Part shown: one piece after another, positions 1-9,717 of the stretch
How positions within the stretch are numbered: the stretch's first letter is position 1
Layout: each line of letters opens with the position of its first letter
Source of the DNA: Kutzneria chonburiensis
GTDB lineage: Bacteria > Actinomycetota > Actinomycetes > Mycobacteriales > Pseudonocardiaceae
Assembly: GCF_028622115.1 (NCBI RefSeq)
Contig: NZ_CP097263.1
Location: 5,332,001-5,396,000, forward strand
Direction: 5' to 3'
Length of the DNA stretch: 64,000 nucleotides
Made by a program: the position numbers and the translations under genes
Notes under the pieces: model-generated
What the model was told of the DNA's origin: nothing
Database searches by the model: none
The model's input: the letters and a program-made list of their open reading frames with translations, nothing else

Positions 1-148
1 GGCGCCGACCAACGGCGCCGAGGGTGTCACCGAGAAACTCGACACGAACGGCGTCGAGCTCACCGAGAAGTGGCAGGCGCCGTCGCCCGCCGACGTGAAC
101 GACACCGAGCAGCTCGAGCGCCCGTCGGCGGAACGACAGAGCAAATAG
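1..148 (+). CDS. C-terminal end of an unidentified protein (5' end outside window)
   Basis: An open frame enters from the left edge (codons start at base 2) and stops with TAG at 146-148, giving the last 48 residues of a protein. The tail is hydrophilic and rich in Glu, Thr, Asp and Pro, ending PSAERQSK, which looks like a disordered C-terminal extension. I do not recognise the family. It runs convergently towards the DUF3039 gene, with repeat copy A in between. Confidence 0.5.
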   Translation, partial: APTNGAEGVTEKLDTNGVELTEKWQAPSPADVNDTEQLERPSAERQSK

Positions 149-179
149 CCAGCCTCACCCGGCCGCCACCCGGAGATCG

Positions 180-370
180 CTCGGCCCCGCCCCTGTTTCG
201 CCCGGTTGCTGGATTTTCGAGGGCCGCGACCTACGCGCCCCACGACCGAGCCGGATGCGGCCCTTGAAAATTCGGCAAGGGCGAGGCAGGGGTCACGAGG
301 GGCCGAGCCGCCCTGCCGGAGGCAGGGCCATTCAACACAGTGCCGAGCCGCGACGCCGGAGGCGGCGCCA
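180..370 (+). repeat. Palindromic intergenic repeat, copy A
   Basis: This stretch matches the reverse complement of 6343-6498 at roughly 80% over about 150 bases. The core is a long imperfect hairpin: TTGCTGGATTTTCGAGG near 204-220 faces CCTTGAAAATTCGGCAA near 265-281. Outside it lie a second inverted pair (CCCCTG / CAGGGG) and flanking CTCGGCC / GGCCGAG. Copy A also holds about 40 extra bases with a small hairpin (CCCTGCC / GGCAGGG) near 311-327. It ends in GCGACGCCGGAGGCGGCGCC, shared with copy B. It lies between two convergent genes, so it could also act as a terminator. Confidence 0.8.
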
Positions 371-390
371 ACAAGCACAGCAAGTAGCTG

Positions 391-624
391 CTACTCGCTC
401 ATCATCTCGTAGATCTTCTTGCACTCCGGACACACGGGCGATCCCGGCTTCGGCGACTTCGTGACGGGGAACACCTCGCCGCACAGCGCGACCACGTGGG
501 TGCCCATGACCGCGCTCTCGGCGATCTTGGCCTTCTTCACGTAGTGGAACATCTTCGGCGCGTCGTCGCCGGTGGTCTCGTCGGCGTCCCGCCGGGTGTC
601 GGTCTCGGGCAGCGTCTGGGTCAT
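391..624 (-). CDS. DUF3039 family protein
   Basis: A 77-residue protein matching the small actinobacterial DUF3039 family by the core FHYVKKAKIAESAVMGTHVV, followed by ALCGEVFPV and a CPECKKIYE cysteine pair at the C-terminus. The conserved cysteines (ALCG, CPEC) suggest a small zinc-binding fold, although the function of the family is unknown. The ATG at 624 is preferred; an in-frame GTG at 633 is possible. It is transcribed divergently from psuG, with a 54-base gap holding both promoters. Confidence 0.85.
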   Translation of the reverse strand: MTQTLPETDTRRDADETTGDDAPKMFHYVKKAKIAESAVMGTHVVALCGEVFPVTKSPKPGSPVCPECKKIYEMMSE

Positions 625-678
625 CGGGCTCACTCGTTCATGATGCCTGATACACGCTGACGGCAGGAACGGGAGAAG

Positions 679-1593
679 ATGGCTACACAACCGCAGGTCA
701 GCAACGAGGTGCGGGCCGCGCTGGACGAGGGCCGGGCGGTGGTCGCGCTGGAGAGCACGATCCTGGCCCACGGGCTGCCGCCGGGCCGCAACCGCGAGGT
801 CGCCGACCGGGTGGAGCAGGTGATCAGGGACGCCGGCGCGGTGCCGGCGACGATCGCGGTGCTGGACGGGCGGCCGGTGGTCGGCCTGGACGCCAAGCAG
901 CTGGACCGGGTGTGCGACCCGGCGTCGGCGCTGGTCAAGCTGTCGCGACGGGACCTGGGGCCGGCGATCGGGCTGGGCCGGGACGGGGCGACGACGGTGG
1001 CCGGCACGGCCTCGATCGCGGCCAGGGCCGGTATCGGGGTGTTCGCGACGGGCGGCCTCGGCGGCGTGCACCGGGGCGCGGCCGAGACCTGGGACGTGTC
1101 GGCCGATCTGGGCGTCTTGTCGGAAACGCCGGTTCTGGTGGTGTGCTCGGGCGTGAAGTCGGTGCTGGACATCGGGGCCACGCTGGAGCTGCTGGAGACC
1201 AGCTCGGTGCCGGTGCTCGGCTGGCGTACGGACCGGTTCCCGGCGTTCTACCTGCGGGAATCGGACTTCGAGGTGCCGTGGCGGGTGGACGACGCGAAGC
1301 AGGCGGCCGCGGCGGTCCGGGCGCACCGGGAGTACGCGCCGGGCCAGGCCGGAGTGCTGCTGGCCAACCCGGTGCCGGTGGAGCACGAGATGCCCCGCGA
1401 GCTGCACGACCGGCTGCTGGCCGAGGGCCTGGAGCTGCTGGTCACGCGGAACGTGCGCGGCAAGGACGTGACGCCGGTGCTGCTGGAGCACTTCCACACC
1501 GCCAGCGGCGGCGTGAGCCTGGACACGAACGAGCAGCTGGTGCTGTCCAACGCGCGGGTCGCCGCCGACGTGGCTGTCGAGCTGGCCCGATGA
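679..1593 (+). CDS. psuG: Pseudouridine-5'-phosphate glycosidase
   Basis: A 304-residue cytosolic enzyme, the usual PsuG length, which splits pseudouridine 5'-phosphate into uracil and ribose 5-phosphate. Family blocks include LESTILAHGLPPGRN near the start, the lysine-containing KLSRRDLG, the glycine-rich GVFATGGLGGVHRGA, and NPVPVEHEMP in the second half. A GGGAG ribosome site precedes the ATG. Its stop overlaps the start of the kinase gene (ATGA), so the two are translationally coupled and form the pseudouridine salvage pair. Confidence 0.93.
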   Translation: MATQPQVSNEVRAALDEGRAVVALESTILAHGLPPGRNREVADRVEQVIRDAGAVPATIAVLDGRPVVGLDAKQLDRVCDPASALVKLSRRDLGPAIGLGRDGATTVAGTASIAARAGIGVFATGGLGGVHRGAAETWDVSADLGVLSETPVLVVCSGVKSVLDIGATLELLETSSVPVLGWRTDRFPAFYLRESDFEVPWRVDDAKQAAAAVRAHREYAPGQAGVLLANPVPVEHEMPRELHDRLLAEGLELLVTRNVRGKDVTPVLLEHFHTASGGVSLDTNEQLVLSNARVAADVAVELAR

Positions 1594-2468
1594 CGGTGAT
1601 CGTGGTCGGCGACGCCGCGATGGACGTCGTCGCCAAGCACCACACCGCGATCGAGCACGCCGGCGACTCACGGGCCGACATCACGCTGGCCGTCGGCGGC
1701 GCGGGCGCGAACACGGCCGCCTGGCTGGCCTCACTCGGCGTGGACACCGTGCTGGTCGGGCGGGTCGGCGACGACATGGCCGGCCGGCAGGTGCGCTCGG
1801 AGCTGGAGGCGGTCGGGGTGCGGTGCGCCTTCGCCACCGACCCGGCCGCGCCGACCTGCTGCGTCGTCGTGCTGGTCGACACGGAGGGCCAGCGCAGCAT
1901 GCTGGCCGATCGCGGCGCGAACGCCCGGCTGGCCGGGCCCGATCTGACCGTCAACCTGCTGGAGACGGCCAGTCACCTGCACCTGTCCGGTTACGTGCTG
2001 CTGGATCCGGCGTCACGGGACGCGGGGCTGGAGATGCTGGCCGCGGCGCGGGGTGCGGGGCTGACCACGTCGGTCGATCCGCAGGCCGCGCTGCACATCG
2101 TCAAGCAGGGGGCGGAGACGTTCCTGGCCATGGTGGCCGGGGTGGACCTGCTGCTGCCCAATTCCGAAGAATTGTCCGCTTTGACCGGTTCACGGGATCC
2201 CGGGTCGGCGGTCGAGCTGTTGGGCCACGTCGGCGCGGTGGCCGTGACGACCGGACCGGACGGGGCCAGCTGGATCGACCGGATCGGCCGCTGGGACGTG
2301 CCGGCCGTGCCCGCGACCTGCGTGGACTCGACCGGCGCCGGGGATGCCTTCGACGCCGGCCTGCTGTCGGCCTGGCTGGACGGCAAGCCGCCGCTGGACG
2401 TGCTGCGGGCCGGCGTCACCGCCGGCTCCAAGGCCGTCTCCCACGTCGGCGGCCAGCCGCAACCGTGA
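1590..2468 (+). CDS. psuK: PfkB-family kinase, probable pseudouridine kinase
   Basis: A 292-residue PfkB/ribokinase-type sugar kinase. The N-terminal glycine motif reads VGGAGANTAAWLASLG and the C-terminal signature DSTGAGDAFDAGLLSAWL holds the catalytic aspartate and anion hole. By family it should phosphorylate pseudouridine to its 5'-phosphate, the substrate of the upstream glycosidase. The ATG overlaps the psuG stop (ATGA). Substrate identity rests on this coupling, since PfkB kinases are hard to separate by sequence alone. Confidence 0.85.
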   Translation: MTVIVVGDAAMDVVAKHHTAIEHAGDSRADITLAVGGAGANTAAWLASLGVDTVLVGRVGDDMAGRQVRSELEAVGVRCAFATDPAAPTCCVVVLVDTEGQRSMLADRGANARLAGPDLTVNLLETASHLHLSGYVLLDPASRDAGLEMLAAARGAGLTTSVDPQAALHIVKQGAETFLAMVAGVDLLLPNSEELSALTGSRDPGSAVELLGHVGAVAVTTGPDGASWIDRIGRWDVPAVPATCVDSTGAGDAFDAGLLSAWLDGKPPLDVLRAGVTAGSKAVSHVGGQPQP

Positions 2469-2473
2469 CCCCG

Positions 2474-2540
2474 AATGTCACATGAGCGTCATACTTGCCT
2501 CTATTCGGCACCTGCGGACCGCATGTGCCGAATAGGGGCG
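2474..2540. terminator. Repeated hairpin element, copy 1 (bidirectional terminator?)
   Basis: CTATTCGGCAC and GTGCCGAATAG form an 11-bp stem around a 13-base loop. About 65 bases here, including the flank AATGTCACATG, recur at 11741-11806 with roughly 57 identities. It sits between convergent psuK and the DUF3099 gene. At both copies the minus-strand gene stops about ten bases before the hairpin. The flank beyond the stem is also conserved, so it is more than a simple stem-loop. Confidence 0.75.
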
Positions 2541-2548
2541 GGACTCTC

Positions 2549-2908
2549 TCAGCCCTCGATGGACTTGGGCGGGGTCGCCGGCTTCGGCGGCTCGTCGTGC
2601 TCGGAGACCTCGCGGGCCAGGGCGCGGCGGGCGGCCTTCTCGGCGTTGTAGCGGTTGATCTCCTCCTGCTTGCGCGGCGGGCGGTCGTTGGCGATCAGCA
2701 CGGCCACCCACGGCAGCGGAATCGACAGCACCAGGAACAGCAGGCACAGCCACCAGATGTTGATGAACGCCACGGCCAGCAGCAGGCACGGCACACGCAT
2801 CAGCATCATGATCGTGTACTTGCGTTTGCGTGCCCGTGACTCGTCCGCGTACGAGGGCGCGGCCCCGGTGATGAGAACCGGTGTGTCGTCCCGGTCAGAG
2901 CCCTTCAC
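2549..2908 (-). CDS. DUF3099 family membrane protein
   Basis: A 119-residue protein with the DUF3099 signature: a short basic N-terminus, then KYTIMMLMRVPCLLLAVAF leading into two adjacent membrane helices around residues 31-72. A charged C-terminal tail follows (EEINRYNAEKAARRALAREV). Function is unknown. The start is GTG at 2908, supported by GGAGG eight bases upstream. It is divergent from the methyltransferase gene (58-base gap) and convergent with psuK. Confidence 0.82.
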   Translation of the reverse strand: MKGSDRDDTPVLITGAAPSYADESRARKRKYTIMMLMRVPCLLLAVAFINIWWLCLLFLVLSIPLPWVAVLIANDRPPRKQEEINRYNAEKAARRALAREVSEHDEPPKPATPPKSIEG

Positions 2909-2966
2909 GACACCACCTCCTGCCGTTGATGCTAGTCGCCGTCAAGGGCGTGCAAACATTCCGGTC

Positions 2967-4448
2967 GTGTTTTCTGACAAGTTCTGTGACCAGCTGCGAG
3001 ACGCCTTCCGCGAAGCCCGCTACGAGCCGGACGCGGTCGTCGACCTGCTGGGTGGCCCGGCTCACGCGGCGCTGGGCCGCGGCGAGCCGGAGCCGGCCCG
3101 GCGGGCCAGTGCCGACGGCGGCGCGCTCGGCACCCTGATCCGCGTGTTCCTGCTCGGCGACAGCGCGTCACGCGCCGAGACGCAGGCGGCGCTGGGGTCG
3201 CTGTCCGTGTCCGACGCGGTGGCCGAGGGCTTGCTCCGCGAGGATGGCGGGAACCTGCGCGCGGATCTCGACGTTCGACCGTACGGAGACGATCAGGGCT
3301 CCTGGTGGGTGGTGTCGGACCAGGACTCCGACCTGCGCGGCGCACCTGTCCGCCCGGACCACGTGCTGGGCGTCGGACACGCGTCCCTGAGCCTTGCTCG
3401 CGCAACGGCCCGCCGGCCGGTGGACACCTTGCTGGACCTGGGAACCGGCTGTGGCGTGCAGGCGCTGCACGCCACCCGCCATGCGCGCAGGGTCACCGCC
3501 ACCGACCTGTCCGAACGGGCGCTTTCCCTTGCCTCGGCGACGTTCCGGCTCAACGAGCTGGACGTGGACCTGGCCCGCGGCGAGTGGTTCCAGCCGGTCG
3601 CCGGCCGCCGCTTCGACCAGGTGGTGTGCAATCCCCCGTTCGTCGTCGGGCCGGCCCGCGTCGACTACACCTACCGCGACTCCGGCCTGGCCGGCGACGA
3701 CGCGAGTGCGTTGGTGGTACGGCAATTGCCGGCGTTCCTGAACGAGGGCGGGGTCGGCCAGCTGCTGGCGTCGTGGGTGCACCGCAAGGGCGAGGACTGG
3801 ACCGACCGGGTCGCGTCCTGGCTGCCGCGCGGCGGGGTCGACGCCTGGTTCGTGCAGCGCGATGTGGCCGAACCCTCGCTGTACGTGGGCACCTGGCTGC
3901 GTGACGCCGGCATCGACCCGCGGTCCGACGAGGGCCGGGTCAAGGCGGCGGCGTGGCTGGACTGGTTCGAGGCCAACGATGTTCTCGGTGTCGGCTTCGG
4001 TTTCGTCACGCTGCGTCGCACCGGCGCGGCCCACCCGGAGATCGTGTGCGAAGACCTGCGGCACGCCTTCGACGACCCGCTGGGCCCGGAGGCCGCGGCC
4101 TGGCTGGATCGAGTGAGTTGGTTGCGGCAGCACGGATCCGCCGAGGGTCTGCTGGCCACCCGGTTCCTGGTGCCCGCAACCGTGATGCTGGAAGAGGTGT
4201 CGCAGCCGGGCGACGAGGGCTGGGACGCGGTGGTGCGGCGGCTGCACCGTACGGACGGACCTGGTTGGCAGCACGAGGTCGACGAGCTGGCGGCCGCGCT
4301 GCTCGCCGGTTGTCGCGGCGCGCTGCCGCTCGGTGACCTCTTGCACCTGTTGGCGTACGGACACGGCCAGTCGGTCGATGACCTTGTCGCAGCGGCATTG
4401 CCGATCGTGCGCGACCTGGTCCGGCATGGAATGGTCATCCCCGCATGA
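2967..4448 (+). CDS. Class I SAM-dependent methyltransferase (NPPF type) with an N-terminal extension
   Basis: A 493-residue protein from GTG 2967. After about 150 residues of alpha-helical N-terminal domain comes the SAM-binding Rossmann motif [15 protein letters not shown], then the catalytic VVCNPPF. The NPPY/F motif is typical of enzymes that methylate an amide or exocyclic nitrogen, such as PrmC-like glutamine or RsmC/RlmG-like guanine methyltransferases. Roughly 200 C-terminal residues have no obvious motif. It overlaps dtd by four bases, suggesting a translation-related role. The actual substrate cannot be read from sequence. Confidence 0.82.
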   Translation: MFSDKFCDQLRDAFREARYEPDAVVDLLGGPAHAALGRGEPEPARRASADGGALGTLIRVFLLGDSASRAETQAALGSLSVSDAVAEGLLREDGGNLRADLDVRPYGDDQGSWWVVSDQDSDLRGAPVRPDHVLGVGHASLSLARATARRPVDTLLDLGTGCGVQALHATRHARRVTATDLSERALSLASATFRLNELDVDLARGEWFQPVAGRRFDQVVCNPPFVVGPARVDYTYRDSGLAGDDASALVVRQLPAFLNEGGVGQLLASWVHRKGEDWTDRVASWLPRGGVDAWFVQRDVAEPSLYVGTWLRDAGIDPRSDEGRVKAAAWLDWFEANDVLGVGFGFVTLRRTGAAHPEIVCEDLRHAFDDPLGPEAAAWLDRVSWLRQHGSAEGLLATRFLVPATVMLEEVSQPGDEGWDAVVRRLHRTDGPGWQHEVDELAAALLAGCRGALPLGDLLHLLAYGHGQSVDDLVAAALPIVRDLVRHGMVIPA

Positions 4449-4870
4449 GGGCAGTTGTCATGCGGGTGACAAGGGCGAGCGTCACCGTCGGCGACGAGGT
4501 CGTCGGCGAGATCAAGGAGCCCGGTCTGTTGGTGTTGCTGGGGATCACCCACACCGACGGCGCCGAGCAGGTCGACACCATGGCGCGGAAGCTGCACGAG
4601 CTGCGGATACTCGACGAGGAGCAATCCTGTGCGAGCACAGGGGCTCCGCTGCTCGTGGTGAGCCAGTTCACGCTGTACGGCGACACCAGGAAGGGCCGCC
4701 GTCCAACGTGGACGAAGGCCGCGCCCGGCTCGGTCGCCGAGCCGCTGGTGGACGCGGTCGTCGACGCGCTGCGGGCGCGGGGCGCCACCGTGGCCACCGG
4801 TCGGTTCGGCGCCGACATGGCGGTGGAAAGCGTGAACGACGGTCCGTTCACGGTGCTTGTCGAAGTGTGA
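4445..4870 (+). CDS. dtd: D-aminoacyl-tRNA deacylase
   Basis: A 141-residue enzyme of the Dtd family that hydrolyses D-aminoacyl-tRNAs, clearing mischarged D-amino acids (and glycine on tRNA-Ala). The active-site block [17 protein letters not shown] and the C-terminal [11 protein letters not shown], which contributes the Gly-Pro gatekeeper across the dimer, are both present. Length is normal. The ATG overlaps the methyltransferase stop, so the two form an operon. Confidence 0.93.
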   Translation: MRAVVMRVTRASVTVGDEVVGEIKEPGLLVLLGITHTDGAEQVDTMARKLHELRILDEEQSCASTGAPLLVVSQFTLYGDTRKGRRPTWTKAAPGSVAEPLVDAVVDALRARGATVATGRFGADMAVESVNDGPFTVLVEV

Positions 4871-5215
4871 TGATTCGCGGGTTTCCTGGCATTGGAAACG
4901 TATGGACCGGCGATTCGGTTCAGTCGTCCAACATGGACTTCACGTTTCACCGGGACGGTTGCCGGCCGAACGGGTAGAGGTGGCCCTCTCTCAGGGAAAC
5001 CTCAGGTTCTCAGGGCAACCGCTCCGGCCGCGGAGACGTCATGAGGGGTGAGAAGACGGGAACGATTTCGCGATCGCTCGCGTTTTCACCAGTGTCCAGC
5101 CAGCAAGCGCAAGGCATTCCCGACCCGGGTGCCTCGCCCGAAAGGCTCGCCGCGCAACGCAGCGCCGGTGTGTGACGCGACAACACACCAGCCCGCGACC
5201 GGGGAGGGAGTCACC
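4871..5215 (+). promoter_or_regulatory. Long leader of the sigma factor gene with an ECF-type promoter
   Basis: This 345-base gap holds no credible gene. GGGAAC at 5058-5063, a 17-base spacer and CGTT at 5081-5084 match the -35/-10 pattern of stress ECF sigma factors (SigE/SigR/SigH type). That is the known way SigB-like genes are activated in mycobacteria. The resulting leader would be about 130 bases. A weak stem-loop (GTTTCC / GGAAAC, about 4881-4900) follows dtd and could terminate that operon. Confidence 0.45.
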
Positions 5216-6187
5216 GTGACCATCCCGTTGACCATCGACAAGGAGATCGGCCACGAGGCCGATCTGGACGCGCAGGGGCCGGCCGCCGACCTCGTTCGCG
5301 TCTACCTCAACGGCATCGGCAAGACCAAGCTGCTCACCGCCGAGCAGGAGGTGGGGCTGGCCAAGAGGATCGAGGCCGGCGTGTTCGCCCGGCACATGCT
5401 CGAGACCGCACGTGTGCTGGACGCCACCAAGAAGAGCGAGCTCACCGCGCTGGTGCGGGACGGCGAGCGGGCCAAGAACCACCTGCTGGAGGCGAACCTG
5501 CGGCTGGTGGTGTCGTTGGCCAAGCGCTACACCGGGCGGGGCATGCCGCTGCTCGACCTGATCCAGGAGGGCAACCTCGGTCTGATCAGGGCCGTCGAGA
5601 AGTTCGACTACACCAAGGGCTTCAAGTTCTCCACGTACGCGACGTGGTGGATCCGGCAGGCCATCACGCGCGGCATGGCCGACCAGGGTCGCACCATCCG
5701 GCTGCCCGTCCACCTGGTGGAGCAGGTGAACAAGCTGGCCCGGATCAAGCGGGACCTGCACCAGCAGCTGGGTCGCGAGGCCACCACCGAGGAACTGGCG
5801 CGGGAGTCCGGCATCGCCGAGTCCAAGATCGCCGACCTGCTCGACCACTCGCGTGACCCGGTGAGCCTGGACATGCCGGTCGGCACCGACGAGGACGCCC
5901 CGCTGGGCGACTTCATCGAGGACGCCGAGGCCACCGACGCCGAGAGCGCCGTCATCTCCGGTCTGCTGTCCGACGACCTGCGCCGGGTGCTGGCCACGCT
6001 GGACGAGCGGGAGCAGTCGGTCATCCGGCTGCGCTACGGCCTCGAGGACGGGCAGCCCCGCACCCTCGACCAGATCGGCAAGCGCTTCGGGCTGTCGCGG
6101 GAGCGCGTCCGCCAGATCGAGCGCGAGGTCATGTCCAAGCTGCGCCAGGGCGACCGGGCCGAGCGGCTGCGCGCCTACGCCAGCTAG
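5216..6187 (+). CDS. RNA polymerase sigma factor, SigB/HrdB-like (sigma-70 group 1/2)
   Basis: A 323-residue sigma-70 factor. Region 1.2 ([20 protein letters not shown]) is followed by region 2 with [20 protein letters not shown] and [17 protein letters not shown]. Region 3 follows, and region 4 ends with the helix-turn-helix [19 protein letters not shown]. Its length, without the long acidic N-terminus of a principal sigma, fits mycobacterial SigB or Streptomyces HrdA/HrdD. The GTG start at 5216 has a strong GGAGGGAG ribosome site. A stress ECF-like promoter lies upstream. Confidence 0.9.
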   Translation: MTIPLTIDKEIGHEADLDAQGPAADLVRVYLNGIGKTKLLTAEQEVGLAKRIEAGVFARHMLETARVLDATKKSELTALVRDGERAKNHLLEANLRLVVSLAKRYTGRGMPLLDLIQEGNLGLIRAVEKFDYTKGFKFSTYATWWIRQAITRGMADQGRTIRLPVHLVEQVNKLARIKRDLHQQLGREATTEELARESGIAESKIADLLDHSRDPVSLDMPVGTDEDAPLGDFIEDAEATDAESAVISGLLSDDLRRVLATLDEREQSVIRLRYGLEDGQPRTLDQIGKRFGLSRERVRQIEREVMSKLRQGDRAERLRAYAS

Positions 6188-6201
6188 CCCGAACAGCCGT
6201 C

Positions 6202-6230
6202 TTGACTTGTGATCTGCATCACGGCAGAGT
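6202..6230 (+). promoter_or_regulatory. Promoter with CRP-like box in the spacer
   Basis: TTGACT at 6202-6207 and CAGAGT at 6225-6230 are separated by 17 bases. The spacer begins with TGTGATCTGCATCACG (6208-6223), which matches the actinobacterial CRP/GlxR consensus TGTGA-N6-TCACA except for its last base. A CRP-family protein bound there would sit between -35 and -10 and should repress. The promoter starts 14 bases after the sigma factor stop codon and faces the same way. Confidence 0.5.
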
Positions 6231-6236
6231 CACTCC

Positions 6237-6342
6237 ACACGACGAGAAGCTTCGCGACGCGAACCATCGGGTGACCGACTGTTTCGCGATCGCTCCCCAC
6301 AGGAGGTCGGGGCGGCCGGGGGCCGCCCCGGCCTCTTGATTT
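6237..6342 (+). ncRNA. Candidate small RNA of about 106 nt
   Basis: Transcription from the promoter at 6202-6230 would start near 6237 and end at the strong terminator at 6303-6342. The intervening bases hold no reading frame with a ribosome site. The unit is therefore promoter, short non-coding transcript and intrinsic terminator. The hairpin could instead just be the terminator of the sigma factor gene, so the RNA is an inference. Confidence 0.35.
6303..6342 (+). terminator. Intrinsic terminator
   Basis: GAGGTCGGGGCGGCC (6303-6317) pairs with GGCCGCCCCGGCCTC (6321-6335) over 15 bp, with one G-U pair and a three-base loop, followed by TTGATTT. It ends either the sigma factor transcript or the candidate small RNA. 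Confidence 0.7.
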
Positions 6343-6498
6343 GGCGCCGCCTCCGGCGTCGCGGGCTCGGCCCCCTTGAGCCCCTGCCTCGCCCTTGCTG
6401 GATTTTTCGAGGCCCGCATCGGCTTGTGTGGTGGGGCGCGTCGGGTGGCGGACCTCGAAAAATCCAGCAACCGTGCGAAGCAGGGGCGGGCCGAGCCG
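6343..6498 (-). repeat. Palindromic intergenic repeat, copy B
   Basis: This is the inverted second copy of the element at 180-370. Here the inner arms are perfect: TTGCTGGATTTTTCGAGG and its exact complement (18 bp) enclose a loop of about 40 bases. The outer parts (GGCTCGGCC, CCCCTG and complements) extend the hairpin to arms of about 45 bases. The end shared with copy A, GCGCCGCCTCCGGCGTCGC, starts near 6345. The 40-base insert of copy A is missing. It lies immediately after the terminator at 6303-6342. Confidence 0.8.
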
Positions 6499-6630
6499 AC
6501 TTCGGGTTGGCGGACAGCCAGCTGTGCAGGTGTGATGTGCACCGTCACACCGGGGATGGCGCTGGGCCTGCGGATCGCGGCAGTACCGTAGGCCGGGTTA
6601 CCCGAGTTGCGTGCAAGGGAGCCCGCGGAC
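6499..6630 (+). promoter_or_regulatory. Fumarase upstream region with inverted repeat
   Basis: Together with the preceding promoter, terminator and repeat copy B, this completes a 443-base gene-free stretch (6188-6630). GGTGTGA (6529-6535) and TCACACC (6545-6551) are a perfect 7-bp inverted repeat with a 9-base spacer. The spacer is too wide for a canonical CRP site. It lies 80-100 bases upstream of the fumarase start and may be an operator. Confidence 0.35.
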
Positions 6631-8289
<1,659 letters not shown>

Positions 8290-8349
8290 CGGCGGTCCGA
8301 TGTGGACGATGGCCGCCAGTTCGGCGGCCGTCGTCGGCACGGAGTAACA

Positions 8350-9132
8350 ATGGCCGGCATGCGTGAACTCACCGGCAAGGTCGCGGTTGTCACCGGCGGT
8401 GTGCGGGGCCTTGGCCGGCAGATCGCCACGGCGCTGCGTGCGGCCGGGGCCGAGGTCGCCATCACCGGCCGTGACGTCGACGCGGTGGCGGTGGCCGCCG
8501 AGGAGATCGGCGACGGCGTGCTGCCGGTGGTCTGCGACATCCGGCACGAGCGGTCGGTGGACGGGCTCGTGCCGGCGGTGCTCGAGCGGTTCGGGCGGAT
8601 CGACGTCCTGGTCAACAACAGCGGCATCGCCGGGCCGACGGTGCCGCTGTGGGAGTGCTCGCCGGGCGCGTGGCGCGAAGTCATCGACACCAACGTGCTG
8701 GGCACGTTCCTGTGCTGCCGCGCGGTGCTGCCGACGATGATCCGGCAGCGGTCCGGGTCGGTGATCGTCATCGGCTCGGCCACCGGCAAGCGGCCGCTGG
8801 CCGGCCGGACCAGTTACGCCGCCAGCAAGACGGCGCTGATCGGGCTGACCCGGTCACTGGCCACCGAGGCCGGCCCGCACGGGATCCGGGTGAACCTGGT
8901 GTCCCCCGGCGCGATCGACGGCGACCGGTTCCGCGGTGTCGTCGACGCCATGGCGGCCAGCCGTGGTGTGCCGCCGGAGATCCTGCACCGGGAGGCGACC
9001 GCCGGCTCCCCGCTCGGCCGCCTCGTGCAGCCCGAGCAGGTGACCGACGTCGTCACGTTCCTGGCCGGCGACGGCGCGGGCGGCATCACCGGCGACGACA
9101 TCAACGTCTCCGCCGGTTTGGTCATGTACTGA
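8350..9132 (+). CDS. Short-chain dehydrogenase/reductase
   Basis: A 260-residue classical SDR. The cofactor motif is TGGVRGLGRQ, the NNSG motif is VLVNNSGIAG, and the catalytic Ser-Tyr-Lys set lies in GSATGKRPLAGRTSYAASK. The C-terminus ITGDDINVSAGLVMY resembles 3-oxoacyl-ACP reductase-like enzymes. The substrate cannot be inferred. The ATG at 8350 follows GGAGT; ATG 8362 is an alternative. Its 3' end overlaps the convergent membrane-protein gene by 11 bases. Confidence 0.85.
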   Translation: MAGMRELTGKVAVVTGGVRGLGRQIATALRAAGAEVAITGRDVDAVAVAAEEIGDGVLPVVCDIRHERSVDGLVPAVLERFGRIDVLVNNSGIAGPTVPLWECSPGAWREVIDTNVLGTFLCCRAVLPTMIRQRSGSVIVIGSATGKRPLAGRTSYAASKTALIGLTRSLATEAGPHGIRVNLVSPGAIDGDRFRGVVDAMAASRGVPPEILHREATAGSPLGRLVQPEQVTDVVTFLAGDGAGGITGDDINVSAGLVMY

Positions 9133-9667
9133 CGGCCGCGTTGACCGTCCGGAACCGCCGGACCGCGACGAGCACCACGGCCAGCAGTGCGCCGAGGGCG
9201 AGCAGTCCGACGTACGGGTCGGGGGCCTCGATCCGGCTCTCCAGCAAGGGATCCGCCGCACCGGGTGCGTCCAGGACCGGCACGAACCGTTCGGGCCCGT
9301 ACGTGACCAGGGCCCAGGCGACGGTCGTGATCAACAGCGCCGACGACATGGCCGCGGCCAACCCCGCCACCGGATTGCGCGTCAGCCACACGCCCACGAC
9401 ACCGGCAACGGCGACGGAAAGCAGGGCCAGGGCAAGGGATACGGGCGGAATCAACGCGACCACGGCCAGCCACAGCACCGCGGCGGCCACACCAGTCGCG
9501 ACCGCCGACAGATCCGGGCGTCCGTACAGGAACGCGACCAGGTAGGCCGCGAGCAGCACGCCGAACACCGGGCCACCCTCGCCCGCCTTGTCGGGCGAGG
9601 CGACCAGCATCAGCACGACCAGGGCGGCCATCGCGGCCACCAGCACGCATCCGAGCACCCGAGCCAT
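9122..9667 (-). CDS. Hypothetical six-helix membrane protein
   Basis: A 181-residue, very hydrophobic protein with about six transmembrane helices. Segments such as VLGCVLVAAMAALVVLML, GVLLAAYLVAFLYG, VLWLAVVALI and LALGALLAVVLVAV are visible. One extracytoplasmic stretch (about residues 130-155) carries charged residues. I recognise no family. The ATG at 9667 is preceded by GAGAGG. It follows the two lipoprotein genes on the same strand after 50 bases and may share their transcript, suggesting an envelope role. Confidence 0.65.
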   Translation of the reverse strand: MARVLGCVLVAAMAALVVLMLVASPDKAGEGGPVFGVLLAAYLVAFLYGRPDLSAVATGVAAAVLWLAVVALIPPVSLALALLSVAVAGVVGVWLTRNPVAGLAAAMSSALLITTVAWALVTYGPERFVPVLDAPGAADPLLESRIEAPDPYVGLLALGALLAVVLVAVRRFRTVNAAVST

Positions 9668-9717
9668 CGCGGTCGCCTCTCGTCGACGGACAACGCGGGT
9701 TATCGCCGGCGGCGGGT

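Noticed and set aside
5063-6294. The shared string TTTCGCGATCGCTC upstream of the sigma factor gene and in the candidate small RNA
   Set aside because: A 14-base match containing the common GCGATCGC palindrome is expected by chance several times in 64 kb.
6529-6551. GGTGTGA / TCACACC as a CRP site
   Set aside because: The spacer between the TGTGA and TCACA halves is nine bases, not six, so it does not fit the CRP consensus; it is kept only as an unassigned inverted repeat.
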